From an uncultured Lachnospiraceae bacterium (GTDB lineage Bacteria > Bacillota_A > Clostridia > Lachnospirales > Lachnospiraceae): a stretch of 7,663 bases of DNA. Under the pieces are notes generated by a model. That model was given only the letters and a program-made list of their open reading frames with translations, had not been told where the DNA came from and made no database searches. Position 1 is the stretch's first letter; each line of letters begins with the position of its first letter. Made by a program: the position numbers and the translations under genes. Location: NCBI GenBank assembly GCA_946613735.1, contig CAMOFS010000061.1:1-7663 (forward strand), in the 5' to 3' direction. Positions 1 through 5,782 of this stretch are shown one piece after another.

Positions 1-2085
1 GTTAAGCTCGATGACAGGATCCGATCACTGATGGTCTTTTGCGTGGATGAGGCGGGAAATGAGGACTACAGGCTAAGGTCAGATGAGTATATGCTTTTGG
101 GTAAAGCCGAGGTGGCTGATACATTAAAGCAGCTTAAAAAGAAGTATTCTAGGCTTATGGAGGACCAAAATGCGACAGAGGAAGAGATAAATTCGCTTTC
201 AAAGGTGATAGCTGACTATGATAGCATCAGCTTTTCGGGAGTGATAGATAACGAGAACAAGACGATAAGATCCCAGAATGTCAATGGAAGGGGTGCAGTT
301 AAAAAACTCATGGTCGTAATGGAAAATGACCGGGTAACAGGCAGAAACAATGCAAAGGATATAGAACTGATCTACAGTGGGTATTCCCCTTATGTGGCGG
401 ATGACAGGTATATGAACTATGCCATCCTTGCCATTGAGGTGCTCCCCAATGCCTTTTATCAGAACAGAAATGAGAACACGGATGATGAAGGCTTTCATAC
501 CTATACAGATGAAAGGACAGGGATCACATGGCATTATATCTATGATGCAGCAGGCTGCATCGACTATCTATACACAGATAGTGACATACGTTCCATAATA
601 TCCGGAAACGGTACTTTGGTGGTGCCGGAATATATTAACGGAGTCAGGGTCGTAGGTATCGGAGGTTCCGGCAGCAGCAGTGATCTGCATACCTTTATAC
701 CTGCCGGCTACAGGGCTGAAAATGGGGAACTGATGAGATTTGATTTCAGCCAGGTATATATCCCCTCCTCCATAAAGCGCATAAATGATGGCGCTTTCTC
801 GGGGATAAAAACCGGAAGGGATATGCCTGTAAGCAGCACGGAGACAGCCGACGGTTATACGGGTATCAGGCTTCCCGCTTCCATCGGATATGTAGGAGCA
901 TACGCCTTTTATGACACTAATTTTGTTTCGGTTACGATAGAGGATGCTGCGGGTCTTTCCATAGGTATGGGAGCCTTTTCGGATATGAAGGAGTTAAAGG
1001 AACTATTGATCTATGGAGGTATATCTGATGAGAGCCCCTTTGTGATAGGTGATGGAGCATTTTTGGGTGATGATGCCTTAGAGGTAATGGTGATCCCGGA
1101 TGAGATATCCCTTGAGGGAGGTGAGTTTACGGCAAACGTTGCCACCGGTGGCATGACCGGGATATATGCGGCATATCGCGGCGTGGTGTATGAGGGAGAA
1201 TATCCAGATGCCGCCAAAACCTCCGTATATCCCATCTTCGGAGCGAGAGCTGCGGAGGACAAGCTTTCTGCAGGCGAGTACCATCTTATGTACTCCGGAG
1301 ATTTCAGCACGTTTTGTGACAGTACCTATGAGTGCTTTACTGATGATGATGGTTCATACTGTATTTCGGATCCATCGGCGGTAATGTCTGATATCGAAGC
1401 TTTTGCCTGTGAAAAAAGACCTGTTATTAAATCGGAGTCCGATGCAGACACGGTATCCGTAACTGCCTTTGTGGTAAAAACAAAGGAAACCGGCGGGGTA
1501 AGGCAGCTTTTGGCAGATGAAAACGGTAAGCTTTTAACCAGCTATTACAGACTGATGATACCCGTGGAGATCAGATCGGACCAAACAGTCTTTATGGATG
1601 AATACGAAGGTGACTACGAAAAGGTTATGGCCCATCTTAATGAGGTGAGCGTAGAGTTGGATAGGACAAGGGCATCTTATCAGGCGCTTTTGGCGGAGAA
1701 TGAAAGGCTTTTGGCAGAAAATGAAAGCCTCAGGCAAAATGCGGGCCGCATAACACCTTCTTCTACAGGATCAGCAGGATCATCCGGGGGATCCGGCAGT
1801 GGAACCTATGGTTCCTCCGGGTCATCCTCATCAGGAGGCGGAGGAGGCGGAGGCGGATCGGCCACCGGAAAGAAAGGAGGTTCCGCCATAGCAGGTGCTG
1901 CCACCACGGAAAAGGCATCGGCAGTGTATGAAAACTATGCCAGGCTTGTTAAAAAGAATCAGAAACTGACTAAAAAGATCAAAAAGCTTAAAAAGAAAAA
2001 CAGCCTTTTAAAGGATGCGGTAACCAGGCTAAAACAGCAGAAGACGGACCTTAAAAACGCCATAAAGGAATGGAAAAGACATTGA
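1..2085 (+). CDS. BspA-like leucine-rich-repeat (LRR_5) protein with coiled-coil tail, 5'-truncated by window
   Basis: The frame is open from base 1 with no stop, so the ATG at 31 is probably internal and the N-terminus, including any signal peptide, lies outside the window. Counting from that ATG, residues about 25-65 look like a charged coiled coil. Residues about 195-360 hold irregular LRR_5 repeats of the BspA type: VYIPSSIKRINDGAFSG, IRLPASIGYVGAYAF, then IGMGAF and IGDGAF, each with the typical I-x-x-x-A-F. Residues about 530-568 form heptads (LLAENERLLAENES). A Gly/Ser-rich linker follows with eight glycines at 602-609, and the protein ends in a Lys/Leu-rich coiled coil (about 630-684). 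No sortase motif or C-terminal membrane segment is visible. BspA-like proteins of gut and oral bacteria are usually secreted or surface-bound and mediate binding; the ligand here is unknown. Family assignment is fairly sure, role is not. No terminator is seen before hemZ. Confidence 0.75.
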   Translation, partial: VKLDDRIRSLMVFCVDEAGNEDYRLRSDEYMLLGKAEVADTLKQLKKKYSRLMEDQNATEEEINSLSKVIADYDSISFSGVIDNENKTIRSQNVNGRGAVKKLMVVMENDRVTGRNNAKDIELIYSGYSPYVADDRYMNYAILAIEVLPNAFYQNRNENTDDEGFHTYTDERTGITWHYIYDAAGCIDYLYTDSDIRSIISGNGTLVVPEYINGVRVVGIGGSGSSSDLHTFIPAGYRAENGELMRFDFSQVYIPSSIKRINDGAFSGIKTGRDMPVSSTETADGYTGIRLPASIGYVGAYAFYDTNFVSVTIEDAAGLSIGMGAFSDMKELKELLIYGGISDESPFVIGDGAFLGDDALEVMVIPDEISLEGGEFTANVATGGMTGIYAAYRGVVYEGEYPDAAKTSVYPIFGARAAEDKLSAGEYHLMYSGDFSTFCDSTYECFTDDDGSYCISDPSAVMSDIEAFACEKRPVIKSESDADTVSVTAFVVKTKETGGVRQLLADENGKLLTSYYRLMIPVEIRSDQTVFMDEYEGDYEKVMAHLNEVSVELDRTRASYQALLAENERLLAENESLRQNAGRITPSSTGSAGSSGGSGSGTYGSSGSSSSGGGGGGGGSATGKKGGSAIAGAATTEKASAVYENYARLVKKNQKLTKKIKKLKKKNSLLKDAVTRLKQQKTDLKNAIKEWKRH
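1687..1728 (+). repeat. 21-bp tandem duplication encoding two heptads
   Basis: Bases 1687-1707 and 1708-1728 are adjacent 21-base copies that match at 18 of 21 positions. They encode LLAENER and LLAENES, two successive coiled-coil heptads in the LRR protein. The near-identity at the DNA level suggests growth of the coil by recent tandem duplication. Confidence 0.8.
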
Positions 2086-2099
2086 TATTATGGCATAAT
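2071..2099 (+). promoter_or_regulatory. Possible hemZ promoter (extended -10)
   Basis: TGGAAA (2071-2076) and CATAAT (2094-2099) are separated by 17 bases, and TGG directly before the -10 gives an extended -10. It overlaps the last codons of the LRR gene. A transcript from here would start at about 2105-2107, almost exactly at the hemZ ATG. The -35 matches consensus at only four of six positions, so this is a weak call. Confidence 0.3.
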
Positions 2100-2106
2100 A
2101 CTCTAC

Positions 2107-3516
2107 ATGAGTGTAGAGATAAAAGAAATGTCGGATCACGGCCCCATCAGGCTGTACATCGGTGACGAGAGCTTTTTATATGATGTGTACGGACTCATCA
2201 CAGCCTTTTATCCCGGCAACAGACCGGAGATCAAAAAGGATCCGTCCGAAGCGCAGATAGTGATCGACGTACCCGAAGGTGCCGACCGCATCACAAGAAA
2301 AAACAGATTAAAAAAAGAACTGTATAATGAGCTTGCCTCAAGGCAGGGACATACCCTGCCCTGGGGGACTCTAACCGGAGTACGACCTACCAAGCTCACC
2401 CTCAGAGAGCTGGCAAAAGGCAGCTCCTTTGACGAGACGGTGGAGTACATGAAGAAAAACTATCTGACGTCGGAGGAGAAGGCTCATCTTGCCACCAGGA
2501 TAGCCGTCCGAGAGAGGCAGATGATGGCTGAGATCCCAGATGACAGCGTGTGTCTTTACATAGGCATTCCCTTCTGCCCCAGCATCTGTTTGTACTGCTC
2601 CTTTTCATCCTATGCCATAGGTGCATACCGCGACAGTGTGGATGCATATATAGCGGCGTTGAAAAAAGAGCTTTCAGAGACGGCAAAGGCCCTGGAGGGA
2701 AGGAATATAGCTGCGGTGTATTTCGGAGGCGGTACCCCTACCTCGCTGTCGGCAAATCAGCTTTTGGGACTTTTGGAAACTGTGGATGCATCCTTTGACC
2801 TGTCGCATCTAAAGGAGTATACCGTTGAGGCGGGACGTCCCGATTCTATCACGGCAGATAAGCTTGGGGTCCTGGCGGAGTATGGAGTAAACAGGATATC
2901 CATCAATCCCCAGACCCTGCAGCAAAAGACTCTGGACACTATCGGCCGCAGGCATACGGTAGATGACTTTTACAGGGCTTATAATCTGGCAAGGGAGTAT
3001 CCGTTTTTGATCAATACTGATCTTATCGTGGGTCTTCCGGGAGAAAAAGAAGAGGAGGTAAAGGACACCCTTGAACGGATCATCAGCCTGTCACTGGATA
3101 ATCTGACAGTGCATTCCCTGGCAAAAAAGAGAGCCTCCAGGCTCACTGAACAGTGGGATGATTATTCTTCGGATGCTTTTGTCTACACCGATACTATCGA
3201 AAGGCTTGTTTTTGATACGGCAGCCAGGCTTGATATGGAGCCTTATTACATGTATCGACAGAAGGAGATAGCAGGTAATATGGAGAACGTGGGCTTTGCA
3301 AAAGAGGGGGCGGAATGCCTCTATAATGTGCTCATGATGGAGGAGGCCAGTGACATAGCTGCCTTCGGCGCAGGAGCAGTATCCAAGCGGATATCCCAAA
3401 GCCCGGCGAAAACGGTCGTAACGGACAAGGCCGACAGGCAAAAGAACCCCAAGGACGTCAAAAACTACATAGACAGGATAGATGAAATTATTCAAAAAAA
3501 ACGTAAATTCTTCTAA
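2107..3516 (+). CDS. hemZ: HemZ, radical SAM coproporphyrinogen dehydrogenase-like protein
   Basis: This is a 469-residue cytoplasmic radical SAM enzyme of the HemN/HemW/HemZ group. Cys157, Cys161 and Cys164 in CPSICLYC form the CxxxCxxC motif that binds the 4Fe-4S cluster. Further family motifs are GGGTPTS (207-213, SAM binding), EAGRPDS (241-247), NRISINPQT (262-270), IGRRHT (279-284) and DLIVGLPGE (305-313). From memory these line up along the whole length with Bacillus subtilis HemZ, including the WGTLTGVRPTK segment near residue 86. HemZ is annotated as an oxygen-independent coproporphyrinogen III oxidase, but the residue after Cys-x-x-Cys-Ser is Phe where true HemN has a fourth Cys, so a haem-carrier or other role is possible. 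The ATG at 2107 has no Shine-Dalgarno sequence and lies 21 bases after the LRR gene. It was chosen because MSVEIK matches the usual start and an ATG at 2090 is followed at once by a stop. Confidence 0.9.
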   Translation: MSVEIKEMSDHGPIRLYIGDESFLYDVYGLITAFYPGNRPEIKKDPSEAQIVIDVPEGADRITRKNRLKKELYNELASRQGHTLPWGTLTGVRPTKLTLRELAKGSSFDETVEYMKKNYLTSEEKAHLATRIAVRERQMMAEIPDDSVCLYIGIPFCPSICLYCSFSSYAIGAYRDSVDAYIAALKKELSETAKALEGRNIAAVYFGGGTPTSLSANQLLGLLETVDASFDLSHLKEYTVEAGRPDSITADKLGVLAEYGVNRISINPQTLQQKTLDTIGRRHTVDDFYRAYNLAREYPFLINTDLIVGLPGEKEEEVKDTLERIISLSLDNLTVHSLAKKRASRLTEQWDDYSSDAFVYTDTIERLVFDTAARLDMEPYYMYRQKEIAGNMENVGFAKEGAECLYNVLMMEEASDIAAFGAGAVSKRISQSPAKTVVTDKADRQKNPKDVKNYIDRIDEIIQKKRKFF

Positions 3517-3524
3517 CTTTATTC

Positions 3525-3553
3525 TGTGAAAAATGCTAAATCTGTGGTATAAT
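3525..3553 (+). promoter_or_regulatory. Extended -10 promoter of the CarD-amidase-PAP2 cluster
   Basis: TATAAT at 3548-3553 is a perfect -10, and TGG at 3545-3547 makes it an extended -10. A poor -35, TGTGAA at 3525-3530, lies 17 bases upstream, as expected when the extended -10 carries the promoter. The predicted start near 3560 gives a leader of about 67 bases before the CarD gene. No terminator is visible after hemZ, so read-through is also possible. Confidence 0.6.
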
Positions 3554-3626
3554 ATAGGCGTATGCGGCAGTAAAAATGTACCTGGTTTTGAAGGGGCCGG
3601 TGCAGCGTTTAAGCAGAGGTGTGTGG

Positions 3627-4166
3627 ATGAGTAAGTACAGTGTCGGAGACTACATAGTACACGAGAACTCCGGCGTATGTAAGGTCATAGATATATCTGA
3701 GAAGGCTCTTTCGGGCAGAGGCTCGGAGAAGCTTTACTATAGCCTGGAGCCGGTGTATCAGACAGGCGCATCCGTGACCACACCCGTTGAGAGCAAGGTC
3801 CGTATACGAGACGTCCATTCCAGGGACGAGATGCAGAGCCTTTTGGATAAGGCACTTGATCTTCCCGTGGTGGCCGAGGACAATATCCGTGTCCTGGGAG
3901 ACATCTTCAAGGAGATGATGCAGCGCTTTGATCCGGAGCCTTTGGCTTCGGTTGTGAAGACTGTTTACCTCAGGGAGCAGATCCGCATGGCGGCCGGTAA
4001 AAAGATCATGTCCTCCGATGAAAAGATTATGGCCATAGCAGGCAGGAAGCTTTTTGAGGAGATGGCATTTGCCCTTGACACTGACATGGACACTGCTGAA
4101 AAGATGTTTTTCAAGAATCTTAAAAAGGAAAAGGATGAGTGCATTAAGACCTTATCCATACAGTAA
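3627..4166 (+). CDS. CarD/CdnL-family RNA polymerase-binding transcription regulator
   Basis: The protein has 179 residues. Its N-terminus, MSKYSVGDYIVHENSGVCKV, is the typical opening of a CarD_CdnL_TRCF domain, the Tudor-like fold that binds the RNA polymerase beta subunit (about 1-65). The helical C-terminal part carries the family's GKKIMSSDEKIM segment followed by an A-x-x-x-L-F-E-E-M-A helix; in CarD/CdnL proteins this half contacts promoter DNA and stabilises the open complex, especially at rRNA and growth promoters. Length fits the family. I chose ATG 3627 over ATG 3576 because AGAGGTG at 3615-3621 lies five bases before it and the extra 17 residues have no family counterpart. The stop codon overlaps the next start as TAATG, which points to coupled translation. 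CarD-like genes are often single, so membership in this cluster may be a matter of transcription only. Confidence 0.9.
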   Translation: MSKYSVGDYIVHENSGVCKVIDISEKALSGRGSEKLYYSLEPVYQTGASVTTPVESKVRIRDVHSRDEMQSLLDKALDLPVVAEDNIRVLGDIFKEMMQRFDPEPLASVVKTVYLREQIRMAAGKKIMSSDEKIMAIAGRKLFEEMAFALDTDMDTAEKMFFKNLKKEKDECIKTLSIQ

Positions 4167-4825
4167 TGGCTAAGCGAAAAAAGAGGACCAGTTGGGTCGA
4201 CATTATAATATGCATATTTGCGGCGATCGGTGTGGTAAGCACGATCGCCGTATCTGTGCGTGGGATACGGGCACTTATGGATGTAAAAAAGGTGGTGGAG
4301 GAGCCCCCTGCTATCGCCGAGGAGCTTTTGACTCCCAACGAGTATTCCAGGCCAGGGACACAGTTGGATGAGGTGGAGGGGATAGTCGTACATTATACTG
4401 CCAACCCCGGCACCTCTGCAAAAAACAACAGGAGTTATTTTGAGGGCCTTAAGGACTCGCATGAGACCCATGCCAGCAGTCACTACATCATAGGCATAGA
4501 GGGTGAGATAATACAGTGCATCCCCCTTTCAGAGCAGGCTTATGCCAGCAATGACAGGAACGTGGATACCATAGCCATAGAGTGCTGCCATCCTGATGAG
4601 ACCGGTGAGTTTTCCAGGGACACCTATGATGAGCTGGTACATCTGACAGCCTGGCTTATGGGGCAGTATGATCTAAAGATCGACGACGTGATCCGTCACT
4701 ATGATGTCTCAGGCAAGCCCTGTCCCAAGTTCTTTGTGGATCATCCCGATGAGTGGGAGGCATTTAAAGCTGACGTGGAAAAGTACATAGATACCCATGG
4801 TAAAAAGGTAAGGAAGCATGACTGA
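4166..4825 (+). CDS. Membrane-anchored N-acetylmuramoyl-L-alanine amidase (Amidase_2/PGRP family)
   Basis: This 219-residue protein starts with a short basic stretch (KRKKR) and one hydrophobic segment (about 10-31), which predicts a cytoplasmic N-terminus and an external catalytic domain. The domain from about 70 to 210 resembles type 2 amidases and T7 lysozyme, which cleave the bond between N-acetylmuramic acid and L-Ala in peptidoglycan. His76 (VVHYTAN), His178 and Cys186 (RHYDVSGKPCP) are the expected zinc ligands; the His-to-Cys spacing of eight and a Lys two residues before the Cys (Lys184) are as I recall for T7 lysozyme. SSHYIIG followed by GEIIQCIP is the family core strand. The start overlaps the CarD stop by one base with no Shine-Dalgarno sequence, so it probably depends on reinitiation. 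The 3' end overlaps the PAP2 gene by eight bases. Likely roles are wall turnover or recycling; the exact substrate is unknown. Confidence 0.88.
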   Translation: MAKRKKRTSWVDIIICIFAAIGVVSTIAVSVRGIRALMDVKKVVEEPPAIAEELLTPNEYSRPGTQLDEVEGIVVHYTANPGTSAKNNRSYFEGLKDSHETHASSHYIIGIEGEIIQCIPLSEQAYASNDRNVDTIAIECCHPDETGEFSRDTYDELVHLTAWLMGQYDLKIDDVIRHYDVSGKPCPKFFVDHPDEWEAFKADVEKYIDTHGKKVRKHD

Positions 4826-5330
4826 AGACAGATACAAAAGACTGATGGAAGCCATAGGCTCCAAGGCCATATATGCCGGACTCATTAATGCAGCGGATGC
4901 GATCATTACCCTGGCCATATTTCTTATATACGTGATCAGTGTGATACGGGCTTTTTTTACCGGTTCTGACCACCTTATCCCCATGATAGCCGTTCCCGGC
5001 ATCTCATTTGTGCTGGTTAGTGTCTTTCGAAGGATATATGATGCCAAAAGACCCTATGAAGTCTATGGTATTCCGGCAGTCCTAAAAAAGGATTCCCCGG
5101 GCAAGAGCTTTCCCAGCCGTCACATTTTTTCGATATTCATCATCGGAGTGACATTTTTGTCTGTATATCCCGCTCTTGGACTGATCGTGCTGTTATTGGG
5201 CGTCATTCAGGGGATCATAAGAGTCATAGGCGGGGTGCATTTTATCAAGGATGTTGTTTGCGGAGCCCTGGTGGGGATAGGATTTGGTCTGCTTGCTTAC
5301 GGCATTATCCTTCCGATCCTGTCATCATAA
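4818..5330 (+). CDS. PAP2-family membrane phosphatase
   Basis: This 170-residue integral membrane protein has about five hydrophobic segments (roughly 24-46, 53-69, 101-117, 119-135 and 147-168). The PAP2 phosphatase motifs are present: R71-x6-R78-P79 for motif 1 (usually K-x6-RP), P99-S-R-H102 for motif 2, and R135-x5-H141-x3-D145 for motif 3, with His141 the expected nucleophile and His102 the proton donor. Relatives remove phosphate from phosphatidate, phosphatidylglycerophosphate or undecaprenyl pyrophosphate; motifs do not decide between them. With a peptidoglycan amidase directly upstream, recycling of the undecaprenyl carrier is an attractive inference. ATG 4818 lies inside the end of the amidase gene and follows AAGGTAAGGAAG, an adequate ribosome binding site. 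The last four codons and the TAA come from a REP-like repeat, so the extreme C-terminus (ILSS) is probably recent. Confidence 0.85.
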   Translation: MTEDRYKRLMEAIGSKAIYAGLINAADAIITLAIFLIYVISVIRAFFTGSDHLIPMIAVPGISFVLVSVFRRIYDAKRPYEVYGIPAVLKKDSPGKSFPSRHIFSIFIIGVTFLSVYPALGLIVLLLGVIQGIIRVIGGVHFIKDVVCGALVGIGFGLLAYGIILPILSS

Positions 5331-5344
5331 GCGAAGCGGTTTTT
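5291..5344 (+). terminator. Possible terminator at the end of the PAP2 gene
   Basis: GCTTGCTTA (5291-5299) can pair with TAAGC-G-AAGC (5328-5337) with one bulged G, giving nine pairs, and GGTTTTT follows at 5338-5344. The loop is long (28 bases), and the 3' arm belongs to the REP-like repeat, so the fit may be chance. Confidence 0.3.
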
Positions 5345-5381
5345 CCCCAGATCCTGTCATCCTGAGCGAAGCGAAGGACCT
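5315..5381. repeat. Two tandem copies of a REP-like repeat with GCGAAGC core
   Basis: Copy 1 starts at 5315 and copy 2 at 5350, a period of 35 bases. Both have GATCCTGTCATC, then ATA in copy 1 or CTG in copy 2, then AGCGAAGCG; 22 of the first 24 positions agree. Copy 2 continues as AAGGACCTTTTC, copy 1 as GTTTTTCCCC. In copy 2, TCCT (5360-5363) and AGGA (5375-5378) pair around two possible tandem G-A pairs and the GCGAAGC core (5366-5372), a sequence known to fold as an unusually stable DNA mini-hairpin. Copy 1 has the core but has lost the outer stem. Very similar CCTGAGCGAAGCGAAGG sequences occur, as far as I recall, as dispersed intergenic repeats in unrelated bacteria. Confidence 0.7.
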
Positions 5382-5406
5382 TTTCTCTAAAATCCTGCAT
5401 TTTCCC

Positions 5407-5435
5407 TTGACAACCACAGGAAAACTGTGTATTAT
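5407..5435 (+). promoter_or_regulatory. Strong rpsT promoter
   Basis: TTGACA (5407-5412) is a perfect -35, and TATTAT (5430-5435) lies 17 bases downstream. TGTG directly before the -10 adds partial extended -10 character. This is the best promoter in the window and suits a highly expressed ribosomal protein gene. The expected start near 5442 leaves a leader of about 80 bases. Confidence 0.88.
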
Positions 5436-5466
5436 GTCCTAGTGCAAATTTTCCCAATTAACACAA

Positions 5467-5496
5467 GTCATGAGACCCGTGTCATTAGCTCATGAC
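5467..5496 (+). promoter_or_regulatory. Hairpin in the rpsT leader
   Basis: GTCATGAG (5467-5474) and CTCATGAC (5489-5496) form a perfect 8-bp stem with a 14-base loop. A second GTCAT inside the loop (5481-5485) could instead pair with ATGAC (5492-5496), so two exclusive folds are possible. The element lies between the promoter and the GGAGGT at 5509-5514. A role in S20 autoregulation is a guess. Confidence 0.5.
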
Positions 5497-5521
5497 GGTT
5501 TATAATTCGGAGGTATATATT

Positions 5522-5782
5522 TTGGCAAACATTAAATCTGCAAAAAAAAGAATCCTTGTTATCGATAAGAAGACTGCTCGTAACAAGGCTATCAAGTCAG
5601 GTGTTAAGACAAGCATCAAGAAGGTAGAGGCTGCTATCGCTTCAGGTGATAAGGCAGCAGCTGAGGCAGCTTTGGTTTCAGCTACTTCTTCTATAGACAG
5701 AGCCTGCACAAAGGGTGTATATCACAAGAACAATGCATCCCGCAAGGTTTCACGTCTTGCATCACAGGTTGCGTCAATGTAA
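5522..5782 (+). CDS. rpsT: 30S ribosomal protein S20
   Basis: The 86-residue product begins (M)ANIKSAKKRIL, the standard opening of bacterial S20, and continues with the basic three-helix pattern of the family, ending KNNASRKVSRLASQVA. S20 binds the 5' domain and helix 44 of 16S rRNA and assists early 30S assembly. The start is TTG at 5522: GGAGGT (5509-5514) lies seven bases before it, while the in-frame ATG at 5492 lies upstream of that site and would add ten residues foreign to the family. Codon use (CGT, GGT, GCT, AAG-rich) looks more biased toward high expression than the AGG-rich neighbours. It has its own strong promoter and a structured leader. Its last nine bases overlap the end of holA on the other strand, and its terminator lies within holA. 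Confidence 0.97.
   Translation: MANIKSAKKRILVIDKKTARNKAIKSGVKTSIKKVEAAIASGDKAAAEAALVSATSSIDRACTKGVYHKNNASRKVSRLASQVASM
5542..5588 (-). terminator. Putative holA terminator inside the 5' end of rpsT
   Basis: On the minus strand, CCTTGTTA (5588-5581) pairs perfectly with TAACAAGG (5561-5554). The stem grows by CGA/TCG (5580-5578 with 5565-5563) across one bulged base, leaving a 12-base loop. ATTC and then eight T (5549-5542) follow. The U-run is four bases away from the stem and comes from Lys codons of S20, so this is plausible rather than certain. Confidence 0.5.

Noticed and set aside
199..534. 111-residue open frame on the minus strand
   Set aside because: It is antisense to the LRR protein gene, Ile/His/Cys-rich, and has no supporting start signal.
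1140..1153. 14-bp perfect palindrome TGCCACCGGTGGCA
   Set aside because: It sits inside the LRR gene, has no partner elsewhere in the window, and a palindrome of this length is expected by chance about once in one or two windows of this size.
3576..3626. Earlier ATG start for the CarD-family gene
   Set aside because: It has no ribosome binding site, and the extra 17 residues precede the conserved MSKYSVGDYIVH start.
3965..4483. 172-residue open frame on the minus strand
   Set aside because: It lies antisense to the CarD and amidase genes, shows no domain I recognise and has no ribosome binding site; the plus-strand genes explain the region.
5492..5521. ATG start ten codons upstream for rpsT
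   Set aside because: It lies before the GGAGGT site and inside the leader hairpin, and adds residues not found in S20; TTG 5522 fits both spacing and family.
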